Counted from the first letter of the stretch, positions 1 through 8,685 are shown. The stretch is DNA of 64,000 nt from Tistrella mobilis (GCF_039634785.1 NZ_JBBIAB010000007.1:186001-250000), one strand, 5' to 3'. The notes: generated by a model not told the origin, from the sequence alone. Made by a program: numbers and translations.

Positions 1-353
1 ACCCGGGCCGGGACACCGAAGGCCTTCTCGGCCATCAGCGCCTGAGCCTCCATCACCAGCCGCCGGCTGCGGCTCTCCTCGACGACGATCATGCCCTTGC
101 AGATCAGGCCCAGCACCTCGCGGCTGCGCTTGAGCCAGAGCGCCCGGCGCCTGCGGTCCTCGTGCGTCTCTTCCGGCTGCGGGCCTGAGAAGATCACGAC
201 GAAAGGCGTGCCGCGGTCGAGCAGGGCCTGCATTTCTTCTTCCCAGGCGACGGCATAGCCGGGCCGCACGGCATCGGGCCGGGCGCGGACCAGCGGGAAG
301 GCGGACAGGTCGTGAACGATGAACCGGAGATCGGCGCCGGGAATAGCGGACAT
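1..353 (-). CDS. Hypothetical protein, C-terminal part beyond window
   Basis: The gene runs off the left edge; 117 residues from the ATG are visible. The N-terminus begins MSAIPGADLRFIVHDLSAFP and is followed by an acidic-aromatic stretch (AVAWEEEMQALLDRG), a hydrophobic strand (TPFVVIFSG) and a basic helical part (RRRRALWLKRSREVLG). There is no signal peptide or membrane segment. The alternation looks like a small cytosolic alpha/beta protein. I do not recognise the family and assign no function. It is divergent from the AraC-type regulator that starts 140 bases away, so the two could share a promoter region. Confidence 0.6.
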   Translation of the reverse strand, partial: MSAIPGADLRFIVHDLSAFPLVRARPDAVRPGYAVAWEEEMQALLDRGTPFVVIFSGPQPEETHEDRRRRALWLKRSREVLGLICKGMIVVEESRSRRLVMEAQALMAEKAFGVPAR

Positions 354-493
354 GACGGAAGGGTCTCCTCTGACGGATCGGGGCACGGATGCGCCCTGAC
401 GCTCACGCTAGACGCCCGGGCGCTTGCAGCGGTAACCGCATCCGGACAATAAATATTGAGAAGCTGCCATATCGCAGGGGAGATGCGCCGCGC

Positions 494-1285
494 ATGGATC
501 TGTTCGACCGCCCCGACGGGCCGCCGGTCATCGCGCTGGCGAGCGGTACCGGGCTGGAGAACGACTTCCCGCTCGGCAGCCAGGAAGTGGACTGGCATGC
601 CCACCGCCGCGGCCAGCTGATCTGTATCGAGACCGGACTGATGCACAGCCGCACGCCCCATGGTTCATGGCTGCTGCCGCCCCACCGGGCGGGATGGATG
701 CCGCCCGGCATACCCCATTGGGGGGCGATGACCGGCGTCACCTCGGGCTGGACCGCGCTGGTCGCACCCGAAGCCTGTGCCGGGCTGCCGGCCGGACCGC
801 AGGTGCTGGCGGTGAGCGAGGTGATGCGGGCGCTGGTCCGCCGTGCCGCCGGCTGGTGGCAGGCCAACCGGCTGGATGCCCGTCAGGAACGGCTGACCGC
901 CGTGCTGCTGGACGAGATTGCCGCCGCCCCGGCCGAACCGCTGCACCTGCCCATGCCGACGGAGCGGCGGCTGGCCCGGATCGCGACCGCCCTTGCGGCC
1001 GATCCGGCCAATGACCGGACCCTGGAGGATTGGGCAGGCGCGGCGGGGCTGTCGCCGCGCACGGCCCGCCGGGCCTTCATCGCCCAGACCGGCATGACCT
1101 TCGGAGAATGGCGCCGGCAGGCGCGGCTGGTGCGGGCGCTGGAGATGCTCGCGGCCGGCGAGCCGGTGGCGATCGTCTCGGACGCGCTGGGCTATGCGGG
1201 GCCGAGCAATTTCATCGCCATGTTCCGGCGGCGCTTCGGCACCTCGCCCGCCCGCTATTTCGCCACCACGAAATCGAAGCCATAG
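494..1285 (+). CDS. AraC family transcriptional regulator with cupin sensor
   Basis: A 263-residue regulator. The N-terminal half (about residues 20-110) is a cupin-like effector domain with the characteristic VDWHAHRRGQLI segment. The C-terminal 100 residues are an AraC/XylS double helix-turn-helix (RRLARIATALAADPANDRTLEDWAGAAGLSPRTARRAF and the GYAGPSNFIAMFRRRFGTSPARY signature). I chose the ATG at 494 because AGGGGAG lies 11 bases upstream and the upstream frame is uncharacteristic. A short palindrome GCGGTAACCGC at 429-439, before an AT-rich stretch at 446-456, could be a promoter or operator element. The 3' end overlaps the convergent dioxygenase gene by 31 bases. Effector unknown. Confidence 0.9.
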   Translation: MDLFDRPDGPPVIALASGTGLENDFPLGSQEVDWHAHRRGQLICIETGLMHSRTPHGSWLLPPHRAGWMPPGIPHWGAMTGVTSGWTALVAPEACAGLPAGPQVLAVSEVMRALVRRAAGWWQANRLDARQERLTAVLLDEIAAAPAEPLHLPMPTERRLARIATALAADPANDRTLEDWAGAAGLSPRTARRAFIAQTGMTFGEWRRQARLVRALEMLAAGEPVAIVSDALGYAGPSNFIAMFRRRFGTSPARYFATTKSKP

Positions 1286-1845
1286 CCGCCATCGGCCCCC
1301 TGGGCCATCACCAGCTCGGGCCGGAAGATCCGGTCGCGATCATTGCCGGGCTCGTCCGCGAAATAGAGCTGGGTGGTCAGAACCGGCCCGCCCGGAGCCT
1401 GGACCCGGATGTGGATATGGCGGGTGCGGCCGGGATAGAGGCCGGGCCTGAGCGTCGTCAGGCGGTAGCGCCCGGCATCGTCGGCGAAGTGGTGGCCGCG
1501 CATGCGGAAGCCCCGATTGTCGTAGGCCCCTGTCGGATCGGCATGCCAGATGTCGAGCAGCGCGCCCGCAACCGGCCGGCAGTCGGTATCGAGCACCCGC
1601 CCGCTGACCTGCATCACCTCGCCATCAGGCGCATCGGCCGTGAAATCCGCCTTCTGCGGTGATCCCGGGCTGAAATAGGGGCCGGCGGTCTGCCGGGGCG
1701 TGGGATCTCCTGCCCCGCAGGCCGGCGTCGCGGCACGCGTCATGCCCGGCCGGACGAGGCCCGCAAAGGGCAGCAGCACGGCCGCACCGGCCGAGAGATG
1801 CAGCAGGCGCCGCCGCGACGGCTGTCGATCCCGGATATCGGCCAT
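1255..1845 (-). CDS. Exported intradiol ring-cleavage dioxygenase family protein
   Basis: 196 residues of the protocatechuate 3,4-dioxygenase/catechol 1,2-dioxygenase fold, which splits catecholic rings between the two hydroxyls using non-haem Fe(III). The four expected ligands are visible: Tyr108 (HADPTGAYDN), Tyr137 (RPGLYPGR), and His143 and His145 (RHIHIRV). The N-terminus has a twin-arginine-type signal (SRRRLLHLSAGAAVLLPFAGL), so the protein is probably exported folded with its iron. Such exported members are shorter than classical Pca subunits and their substrates are rarely known. A strong GGAGG precedes the start. It is convergent with, and overlaps, the AraC gene, and is the downstream neighbour of the LysR gene on the same strand. 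Confidence 0.88.
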   Translation of the reverse strand: MADIRDRQPSRRRLLHLSAGAAVLLPFAGLVRPGMTRAATPACGAGDPTPRQTAGPYFSPGSPQKADFTADAPDGEVMQVSGRVLDTDCRPVAGALLDIWHADPTGAYDNRGFRMRGHHFADDAGRYRLTTLRPGLYPGRTRHIHIRVQAPGGPVLTTQLYFADEPGNDRDRIFRPELVMAQGADGGYGFDFVVAK

Positions 1846-1909
1846 GACCTTCCCCCTCCGCCCATCGGTGGTCTGAGACAGGACATATCGGGTCTCTGGC
1901 GCCGGCAGA

Positions 1910-2812
1910 TCAGGGGGTGGCGGGCGCCCCCGTGGGCTTTGCCACGCCGGAACCGTCGAGCAGCGCCCGGTCGCGGGTACAGGCGCCGATCACCGCATCC
2001 ATGACCGCCCGCACCCGGGGGGAGCGGCGCAGATCGGCATGGACCAGCAGCCAGATGTCGCGGCCGGCCTCGCCTTCGGTGTCTTCCACCACCCTGACCA
2101 GCCGGGGATCGGGATCGGCAAGGAAATGCGGCAGGGCGGCGAGCGCCAGCCCGGTCGCCGCATATTCGGCCAGCGCCGCCAGATCATTGGCCCGCAGCCG
2201 GATCGGCCGGCCGGCCGCCTGGCGGATCAGCCAGCGCTGCTGCGCCACCCCGGCCAGACGGTCGTCATAGCCGGCGAATTCCCAGCGCGCCGGCGGACGG
2301 GCGGCATGTTCGGGCGTGCCGTAGAGGGCGAAGCCCATCCGGCCCAGGCGCCGGCTGATCAACTCGCCATCACCGGTGCGCTCCAGCCGGACCGCCAGAT
2401 CCGCATCCCGGCGCAGCAGGCTGACCGCGCCGATATCGCCGGCCAGTTCCAGTTCAAGCTCAGGATGGGCAAGGGCCAAGGGCGCCAGCCGCGGCGCCAG
2501 AAAATGCGCACCGAAGACCGGCGGTACCGCCACCCGCACCGTGCCGGCGAGCCCGCCCGCCGCCGCACCGGCACGGCCGAGGGCGATCACCCCCTCTTCC
2601 ACCCGTTCGGCGGCCGGCAGCAGGCGTTCGCCATCGGCGGTCGGCACCCAGCCGCGCGGCAGCCGGTCGAAGAGCCTGAGGCCGAGCGCGGTTTCCAGCG
2701 CGTCCACCCGCCGGGCAACCGTGGTGTGGTCGACCTTGAGCACCCGCGCCGCACCCAGCAGCGACCCGCTGCGCTGAAGCGCCAGGAAGTAGCGCAGATC
2801 GTCCCAGTTCAT
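1910..2812 (-). CDS. LysR family transcriptional regulator
   Basis: 300 residues. The N-terminal winged helix-turn-helix is clear (MNWDDLRYFLALQRSGSLLGAARVLKVDHTTVARRVDALE), followed by a LysR substrate-binding domain. The MNWDDLRYF start and VDHTTVARRV recognition helix are typical of the LysR subgroup that often regulates a divergently transcribed oxidoreductase. The ATG at 2812 was preferred to an upstream extension because LysR proteins begin directly at this motif. It is divergent from the quinone oxidoreductase at 2955, with TGTGGA/TCCACA repeats in between that are good candidates for its operator. Confidence 0.92.
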   Translation of the reverse strand: MNWDDLRYFLALQRSGSLLGAARVLKVDHTTVARRVDALETALGLRLFDRLPRGWVPTADGERLLPAAERVEEGVIALGRAGAAAGGLAGTVRVAVPPVFGAHFLAPRLAPLALAHPELELELAGDIGAVSLLRRDADLAVRLERTGDGELISRRLGRMGFALYGTPEHAARPPARWEFAGYDDRLAGVAQQRWLIRQAAGRPIRLRANDLAALAEYAATGLALAALPHFLADPDPRLVRVVEDTEGEAGRDIWLLVHADLRRSPRVRAVMDAVIGACTRDRALLDGSGVAKPTGAPATP

Positions 2813-2829
2813 CGCCCGCTCATGCCCAA

Positions 2830-2893
2830 ATCTGTGGATAATTCCACAGGGATTGCGCAAAGCTGCCAGCTGTTTGGGTGGATGTCCACAGAT
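2830..2893. promoter_or_regulatory. Candidate LysR operator with repeated TCCACAG motifs
   Basis: The divergent LysR/quinone oxidoreductase region contains TGTGGATAATTCCACA (2833-2848), a perfect 6+6 palindrome with a 4-base spacer that also fits the T-N11-A LysR form. A third copy (TCCACAGAT, 2885-2893) forms a perfect 9-base inverted repeat with ATCTGTGGA at 2830-2838. The two-site arrangement, about 50 bases apart, is the usual recognition-site/activation-site layout of LysR regulators. Assignment to this regulator is inferred from position. Confidence 0.55.
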
Positions 2894-2954
2894 CTATCCT
2901 CAGCCCCAGGGCCGCAGCACCCCGCCGCGGCCGGGGCTGAAGGAGATCCGATCC

Positions 2955-3947
2955 ATGTCCGCTGTCGCCACCGCCCGCGCCGTCCGCCTTTATGCGGCCG
3001 GGGGGACCGAAGGTTTCCGTGTCGAGGAGCTGCCGGTGCCGGCCCCGGGGCCGGGCGAGATCCTGATCCGCCAGACGGTCGCCGGGCTGAACTTCCTCGA
3101 CATCTACCACCGCCGCGGGCTCTATCCGCTGCCGGCCCTGCCGACGGTGATCGGCGCCGAGGCCGCCGGCGTGGTCGAGGCGGTGGGGCCGGATGTCACG
3201 GGGCTGGCACCGGGCGACCGGATCGCCTGGGCCGGCGCCCCTTATGGCGGCTATGCCACCCATCGCCTGCTGCCGGCCTGGCGGGCCCTGAAGCTGCCGG
3301 ATGCCGTGGGTGACGACATGGCCGCCGCCTCTCTGCTGCGGGCGCTGACGGTCGAGATGCTGTTCACGCGGGTGCGGGTGATGCAGCCGGGCGAGACCGT
3401 GGTGGTGCACGCCGCCGCCGGGGGGATCGGCCGGATGGCGATCGCCCATGGCCGGCGGCTGGGGCTGCGGATGATCGGGATTGCCGGCGGGGCCGAAAAG
3501 GCGGCGCTCGCCCGCGCGGCCGGGGCCGATCTGGTGATCGACCGCAGGGCGGAAGATCCGGTGGCCGCGGTGCAGGCGGCAACCGATGGCGGCGCCCATC
3601 TGGTGATCGACGGCATCGGCGGCGACATGCTGGCCCGGAGCTTCGGCATGGCTCGCCGTTTCGGCATGGTCGCGAGCCTGGGCGAGGCCGCAGGGCGGAT
3701 CCCGGTGGTCTCCGTCTATGATCTGGGCCCGGCGCGATCCATCGCCCTCGCCCGGCCGAGCGTGATCGGCTTCATCTCCGATGCGGAAACCTATCGCAGC
3801 GCCGGTGCCGCGGTGATCACGCGCATGGCGGAGGGGCTGATCGTGCCGACCGGCGGCCGCCTGCCGCTCGACCGGATCGCCGAGGCGCATGACCGGCTGG
3901 AATCCGGCGTCGGCACCGGCGCCCTGCTGCTCGATACCGGCGCCTGA
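2955..3947 (+). CDS. NADPH:quinone oxidoreductase (zinc-less MDR family)
   Basis: 330 residues of the medium-chain dehydrogenase/reductase family, quinone-oxidoreductase (QOR) branch. The GroES-like N-terminal half carries GLNFLDIYHRRGLYP, a hallmark of QOR. The NADPH-binding Rossmann motif is VVVHAAAGGIGRMAIAHGRRLG near residue 155. The catalytic and structural zinc ligands of alcohol dehydrogenases are absent. The expected reaction is one-electron reduction of quinones with NADPH. The ATG at 2955 is chosen because AAGGAGAT sits 8 bases upstream; the frame upstream runs through the LysR operator region. Probably activated by the divergent LysR protein. Confidence 0.9.
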   Translation: MSAVATARAVRLYAAGGTEGFRVEELPVPAPGPGEILIRQTVAGLNFLDIYHRRGLYPLPALPTVIGAEAAGVVEAVGPDVTGLAPGDRIAWAGAPYGGYATHRLLPAWRALKLPDAVGDDMAAASLLRALTVEMLFTRVRVMQPGETVVVHAAAGGIGRMAIAHGRRLGLRMIGIAGGAEKAALARAAGADLVIDRRAEDPVAAVQAATDGGAHLVIDGIGGDMLARSFGMARRFGMVASLGEAAGRIPVVSVYDLGPARSIALARPSVIGFISDAETYRSAGAAVITRMAEGLIVPTGGRLPLDRIAEAHDRLESGVGTGALLLDTGA

Positions 3948-3965
3948 TCTTCAGCCGAAACGACC

Positions 3966-4002
3966 GACGGCCCGCCAAGGGGGGCATCCCCGGCGGGCCG
4001 TC
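3966..4002. terminator. Bidirectional hairpin between convergent genes
   Basis: Perfect 11-bp inverted repeat, GACGGCCCGCC (3966-3976) and GGCGGGCCGTC (3992-4002). The loop can pair further (GGGG/CCCC). It lies 18 bases after the quinone oxidoreductase stop and before the convergent universal stress protein stop. There is no clear T-tract on either strand, so it is a probable but not classical intrinsic terminator. Confidence 0.6.
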
Positions 4003-4055
4003 ATGGGCCCGGAACCTCAATGGCTCAGGACCTGATCGGTATGGGCGGTCGGCGA

Positions 4056-4901
4056 TCAGTGCGACATCAGCACCGGCACGGTCATATGGCCCATGATGTG
4101 GCGGGTCACGCCGCCCAGCACCAGCTCGCGCAGGCGGCTGTGGCCATAGGCGCCCATCACCAGCAGGTCGATATCGTTCTCGGCCACATGGTTCAGCACC
4201 GCATCGCCGATGCCGACATCGCTGGTCGACATCTTTTCGACCGCCACCTCGACCTTGACGCCGTGGCGGGCCAGATAGCGGGCCATGTCGTGGCCGGGCG
4301 CCTCGCCATGGCGGCCGGGCTTGGGATTGATCACCAGCAGCTTGACGGTGTCGGCGGTCTTCAGCATCGGCAGGGCGTCGACCAGCGCGCGGGTGGCCTC
4401 GCGGCCGCCGTCATAGGCGGCGAGCACCTTGCTGCCGACCTTGCCGGCCTTGGGCAGGCCGATATAGGGGACGACCAGCACCGGCCGGCCGGCGCCGAAC
4501 ATGGTTTCCTCGATCAGCAGGTCGCCGGCATCGTCGGTGCCGGGCTCGGGCTGGCCCAGAATGGTCAGATCGGCATAGCGGGCATGCAGGGCGACGCGGT
4601 CGATGTAATCGGTGGCGATCACGCTCTCGGAGCGCATCTCGACGGTCATGTGCCGCCGCTTCAGCATCGTGTCGATTTCGGCCAGGCGCTGCTTCGCCTG
4701 CTTCTTACGCTCTTCCGCCGCCGCTTCCAGCACGCTGGAGGGGACATGCTCCATCATGTAGCCGGGCATCACCACGTCCACCGACAGATAGACGGCGGTC
4801 AGATGGGCGTCGAACCGCTCCTGCAGCATGCGCGCGACATCGAGACGGGCTTCGGTCGACGGACGATCGTCGACATGGACGAGCAGGCTCTTGTAGGACA
4901 T
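4056..4901 (-). CDS. Universal stress protein, two UspA domains
   Basis: 281 residues with two tandem UspA-type Rossmann-like domains. The first (MSYKSLLVHVDDRPSTEARL) lacks an obvious ATP loop. The second ends with GAYGHSRLRELVLGGVTRHIM, which matches the G-2x-G-9x-G ATP-binding signature. Tandem Usp proteins of this kind are produced under oxygen or energy limitation in proteobacteria. AAGGAGG lies 9 bases before the ATG at 4901. A perfect FNR/Anr-type box sits upstream with a -10-like TAGAGT at the right distance, so anaerobic induction is likely. A 7-bp hairpin (CACCGGC/GCCGGTG, 4937-4954) lies in the presumed 5' untranslated region. Confidence 0.92.
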   Translation of the reverse strand: MSYKSLLVHVDDRPSTEARLDVARMLQERFDAHLTAVYLSVDVVMPGYMMEHVPSSVLEAAAEERKKQAKQRLAEIDTMLKRRHMTVEMRSESVIATDYIDRVALHARYADLTILGQPEPGTDDAGDLLIEETMFGAGRPVLVVPYIGLPKAGKVGSKVLAAYDGGREATRALVDALPMLKTADTVKLLVINPKPGRHGEAPGHDMARYLARHGVKVEVAVEKMSTSDVGIGDAVLNHVAENDIDLLVMGAYGHSRLRELVLGGVTRHIMGHMTVPVLMSH

Positions 4902-5020
4902 GACCGGACCTCCTTGGGGGGACTGCGCGAAAGCTCCACCGGCGACCGCCGGTGCGGCAGCGGGCGGGGCTGGCATCCCGTCCGATGGCCATCACTCTAA
5001 ACCCTGGATGCATCCGAACC

Positions 5021-5034
5021 TTGATCCGGATCAA
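5021..5034 (-). promoter_or_regulatory. FNR/Anr/FixK-type box upstream of universal stress gene
   Basis: TTGATCCGGATCAA is a perfect match to the TTGAT-N4-ATCAA consensus of Crp/FNR oxygen regulators. A TAGAGT hexamer at 4994-4999 (minus strand) gives a predicted transcription start near 4986, placing the box centre at about -41.5, the class II activator position. It overlaps the last codons of pabAB (stop at 5031). Confidence 0.7.
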
Positions 5035-7175
5035 GCCTTCGCAAAACCGTCGGGAAAAAGTGCCGCCAGCGGTGCCGAGGCCTTGAGCGCGACTTCGTCG
5101 ATCTCGGCCTCGGGGTCCGACAGATGGGTGATGGCACCGCCCGCCCCGACGGTGGCGCCCTGGCCGTCGACCACGGCGGTGCGGATCACCATCGAGAGGC
5201 GCAGAGATCCGTCCAGGCCGATGCGTCCGATCGCGCCCGAATAGACCCCGCGCGCCTCGCCCTCCAGCCGGTGGATGATCTCGAGCGTGCGACGTTTCGG
5301 CGCACCGGTCATCGACCCGCCCGGAAAGCAGGCCCGCAGCAGCCCCGCCGTCCGGCGCCCCGGCGGCTCGGATGCCAGCCGGGCCGTAACCGTGCTCACC
5401 AGTTGATGCACGGTGGCGAAGCTCTCGATCCCGAACAGCACCGGCACCGCCACCCCGTCGGGACGCGCAACCCGGCCCAGATCGTTGCGCATCAGATCGA
5501 CGATCATCAGGTTTTCGGCGCGTTCCTTCTCGCTCGCCGCCAGACCCGCGGCAAGTTTCGCATCCTCGACGGGATCGGCGGCCCGCCGGACGGTGCCCTT
5601 GATCGGCCGGGCGGTCGCGATGCCGGCCACCGGGTCCAGATCGAGGAAAAGCTCGGGCGAGCCCGACAGCACCGCCATGTCGCCGAAGCCCAGCCAGGCC
5701 ATCAGCGGCGCCCGTGCCGCACGCCGCAGCCGGCGATAGCTCTGCCAGGGATCGATCGCCCCGCGCACCCGGAAGCGGGTGGTCAGGCAGATCTCGAAAG
5801 ACTGGCCGATGCGGATCAGCCGCTGGGCGGCACGGATGCGGCGGCGATAGGCGGCGCGATCATGGGCTGCCGCCACCGGCAGGGCGGCGGGGGTCATGTC
5901 GGGCGGCGGCAGAGGGCCGGCCGATGCCAGACGACCGGCCCAGGCCTCCGCCCAGGCATCGGCCGCAGCGGATGCCCCGGCATCCCCTGCCGGCACCAGC
6001 ATCACCGCCTCGATCGCATAACGGCCGTCGGCGCCGGCCCGGGCCACCAGCAGCCGGTCGGCCAGGATCAGGCGCAGATCATCCCGGCCGGAGGGGTGGT
6101 GGGCCACGCCGGTGGACAGCTCCGCCAGTTCGTAGCCCAGATAGCCGTAAAAGCCGGGACCGGGCAGCCGGCAGCCGGCGCCGTCGGCAAGCGGTGCCAA
6201 CGGGCCGATCCGGTCGATCGCCGCCCCCAGCAGATCGAAGGCATCGCCGGTCACCTGCCCCAGCCACTGCCCGCCGCCATCCGCGACGGTCATCCGGCGG
6301 TCGGCGACGCGATAGGACAGACGCCGTGCCAGCGGGCCCTGGTCGGGGATCAGCACCGGCTGCGCCGCCGGATCGCCATCGGCGGGATCCAGCCAGACCG
6401 ACCAGCCGCTCAGCCGGCGGACAAGGTCGGCCGCCGCCTCGATATCGACGCCCTCGGCGAGCGGCCGGCGCAGCACCCTCCATCCCTCCGCCCCGGCGTC
6501 GGGCAGCAGGCCGGGCGGCCAGGGATCGTCCACCGGCGGCACCGCAAGCCGCTGCTCAGGGGCCGCCGCCGCCACGGTCCCGGGGCCGGCCAGCCGGGCG
6601 AAATTCGCCAGCAGTCGCGCGCCATCGGGCGTCAGGATCGATTCCGGATGGAATTGCAGGCCGTAGACCGGCGCCGAGACATGGCCGAGCGCCATCACCG
6701 CGCCGTCATCGCCGGCGCGGGCCAGAACCTCGAGCCTGTCGGGCAGCGGTTCGGCGGCGATCAGGGAATGGTAGCGCACGGCTTCGAAAGGCGAGGCCAC
6801 GCCCTGGAACAGCGGATGGCCCTGATGATGCACGGGGCTGGTCCGGCCATGGCGCGGCTCCCCCGCCTGCACCACCCGCCCGCCCGCCGCGGCTGCGATG
6901 CCCTGATGGCCAAGGCAGATGCCGAGCACCGGCAGCCGGACGCCGGGGCTGAGCGCCAGTTGCAGCACCTCGGCCCCCAGCCGGAAATCCGCCGGCGTGT
7001 CGGGCCGCCCGGGGCCGGGCGAAATCAGCACGGCATCGAAGCCGTCCGCCGCAAGCTCCGCCCAGCGCGCGGCATCATGCGGCACCACCAGCGGCAGCTG
7101 CCCGGTGACCTGCCACCACAGCCGGGCCAGATTGCCGGTGAAGCTGTCATGGTTGTCGATGAGCAAGGCCCGCAT
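5031..7175 (-). CDS. pabAB: Aminodeoxychorismate synthase, PabA-PabB fusion
   Basis: 714 residues. The N-terminal 200 residues are a class I glutamine amidotransferase (SPGPGRP oxyanion loop, GICLGHQGI with nucleophile Cys87, FHPESILTPDG). After a linker with degenerate N-lobe sequence comes the chorismate-binding domain. It contains PIKGTVRR, whose Lys is the mark of PabB as opposed to the PLAGT-type motif of anthranilate synthase, plus KERAENLMIVDLMRNDLGR and GGSMTGAPKRRTLEII. It makes 4-amino-4-deoxychorismate for folate. No PabC lyase domain is fused. The ATG at 7175 (RALLIDNHDSF) is preferred over a GTG 7 codons upstream because AGGA lies 7 bases before it. Confidence 0.93.
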   Translation of the reverse strand: MRALLIDNHDSFTGNLARLWWQVTGQLPLVVPHDAARWAELAADGFDAVLISPGPGRPDTPADFRLGAEVLQLALSPGVRLPVLGICLGHQGIAAAAGGRVVQAGEPRHGRTSPVHHQGHPLFQGVASPFEAVRYHSLIAAEPLPDRLEVLARAGDDGAVMALGHVSAPVYGLQFHPESILTPDGARLLANFARLAGPGTVAAAAPEQRLAVPPVDDPWPPGLLPDAGAEGWRVLRRPLAEGVDIEAAADLVRRLSGWSVWLDPADGDPAAQPVLIPDQGPLARRLSYRVADRRMTVADGGGQWLGQVTGDAFDLLGAAIDRIGPLAPLADGAGCRLPGPGFYGYLGYELAELSTGVAHHPSGRDDLRLILADRLLVARAGADGRYAIEAVMLVPAGDAGASAAADAWAEAWAGRLASAGPLPPPDMTPAALPVAAAHDRAAYRRRIRAAQRLIRIGQSFEICLTTRFRVRGAIDPWQSYRRLRRAARAPLMAWLGFGDMAVLSGSPELFLDLDPVAGIATARPIKGTVRRAADPVEDAKLAAGLAASEKERAENLMIVDLMRNDLGRVARPDGVAVPVLFGIESFATVHQLVSTVTARLASEPPGRRTAGLLRACFPGGSMTGAPKRRTLEIIHRLEGEARGVYSGAIGRIGLDGSLRLSMVIRTAVVDGQGATVGAGGAITHLSDPEAEIDEVALKASAPLAALFPDGFAKA

Positions 7176-7335
7176 CGGTTCCTGCCAGTCCCCCACTGTT
7201 CCGTGCTGTCAGCATATAGCCGGAGCGATCGGCCCTGGCGACGGGGAGTTGGCCGATCACGACGCTTGCCTGCCAAATGACCCGTTGGTAAGTTCCCATC
7301 CCAAGAGACGATCCCAACGCCGGAGCTGCCCGACC

Positions 7336-8592
7336 ATGCGCGACGTCTATATCATCGGTGCCTTCTCGACCGCCTTCGGCAAGAAGCCCGAGACCGGCTT
7401 CAAGGCACTGACCCGCGAGGCCTATACCGGCCTCCTGGCCGATGCCGGGCTGGAGACGGGGGCCGGGATCGAAACCGGCTGGTTCAGCAATTGCGGCATG
7501 GGCAGCTGGGGCCAGCGCAATATCCGCGGTCAGGTCTGCTTCACGCCGCTGGTGCGCGACGGCCTGTTCCCCGAGCGGGTGCCCATGGTCAACGTCGAAG
7601 GCGGCTGCGCTTCGGCGATGATGGCCCTGTCGGGCGCGTTCAAGGATGTCGCCTCGGGCGAGGTCGAGCTGTCGATGGCGATGGGCGTCGAGAAGACCTT
7701 CGTGCCCGGCGATGCCGAACGCACCAAAGAGATCTTCGAGGGCGGCATCGACCAGATGGACCCGGACGAATGGCGGCAGTATTACGCCGCCGCCGGCGAG
7801 ACCGCCAACAAGCCCTTCGAATACGGCCCCGACCGGACGGTGTTCATGGACACCTATGCCATGCAGGCCTGCTATCACATGGCGAAATGGGGCACGACCC
7901 AGCGCCAGATCGCCATCGCCGCCTCGAAGAATCACTGGCATGGCAGCCTGAACCCCAAGGCGCAGTACCGGTTCGAGGTCTCGCCCGACGAGGTGCTGGC
8001 CGACCGGCCGGTGAGCTTCCCCCTCACCCGGTCGATGTGCGCCCCCATCGGCGACGGCGCCGCCGGCGTGCTGGTCTGCTCGAAGGATTATCTCGACGGC
8101 CAGCCGGCCCATGTCCGCGCGCGCGCGATCCGCATCGCCGGCCTCGCCATGTCGGGCGGCAAGTATCGCGATCTCGACGAGCCGGGCCTGAGTTCGGTGG
8201 CGGCAAAGAAGGCCTATGCCCGCGCCGGGCTCAGCCCCGCCGACATCGATCTGGTCGAACTGCACGACGCCACCTCGTTCTGCGAACTCTATCAGCTGGA
8301 GATGCTGGGCTTCTGCGAGCCCGGCACCAGCGGCCGCTTCATCGAGGCGGGCGAGACCCGGCTGGGCGGCCGTCTGCCGGTCAATACCTCGGGCGGGCTG
8401 GTCTCCAAGGGCCATCCGGTGGGGGCGACCGGCCTGTCGATGGTCTCGGAACTGGCCGCCCAGCTCCGCCACGAGGCGGGCGACCGCCAGGTGGCGGATG
8501 CGAAGATCGCCCTCGCCGAGAATGGCGGCGGGGTGGTCGGCTTCGACGAGGCCGCCTGCGCAGTCGCCATCCTGGCCCGCGCCGACGCCTGA
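7336..8592 (+). CDS. SCP2-type thiolase (acetyl-CoA acyltransferase family)
   Basis: 418 residues of the thiolase superfamily. The nucleophile is Cys91 in NVEGGCASAMMALSG. The HDAT motif near residue 310 (VELHDATSFCELYQ) and NTSGGLVSKGHPVGATG near residue 350-365 are typical of the SCP2-thiolase branch. The usual C-terminal CGG loop is replaced by NGGGVVGFDEAACAV, as in other members of this branch. The expected reaction is thiolytic cleavage or Claisen condensation of 3-oxoacyl-CoA; many SCP2-type members act on branched or steroid-side-chain substrates. The gene stands alone, divergent from pabAB, with a strong intrinsic terminator downstream. Confidence 0.88.
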   Translation: MRDVYIIGAFSTAFGKKPETGFKALTREAYTGLLADAGLETGAGIETGWFSNCGMGSWGQRNIRGQVCFTPLVRDGLFPERVPMVNVEGGCASAMMALSGAFKDVASGEVELSMAMGVEKTFVPGDAERTKEIFEGGIDQMDPDEWRQYYAAAGETANKPFEYGPDRTVFMDTYAMQACYHMAKWGTTQRQIAIAASKNHWHGSLNPKAQYRFEVSPDEVLADRPVSFPLTRSMCAPIGDGAAGVLVCSKDYLDGQPAHVRARAIRIAGLAMSGGKYRDLDEPGLSSVAAKKAYARAGLSPADIDLVELHDATSFCELYQLEMLGFCEPGTSGRFIEAGETRLGGRLPVNTSGGLVSKGHPVGATGLSMVSELAAQLRHEAGDRQVADAKIALAENGGGVVGFDEAACAVAILARADA

Positions 8593-8610
8593 CCGGTACC
8601 ACAAGGGCCC

Positions 8611-8646
8611 GGCGCCACACGATCTTTCGGCGCCACACGGTCTTTC
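8611..8646 (+). repeat. 18-bp tandem direct repeat, two copies
   Basis: GGCGCCACACGATCTTTC (8611-8628) is followed directly by GGCGCCACACGGTCTTTC (8629-8646), 17 of 18 identical. It lies just after the thiolase stop. The unit length matches two other 18-bp tandem repeats in this window (29085 and 38198), though the sequences differ. Confidence 0.85.
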
Positions 8647-8685
8647 CGGCCGCGCTCGCACGTCCCTGGCAGCAGCGGCTCTCTT

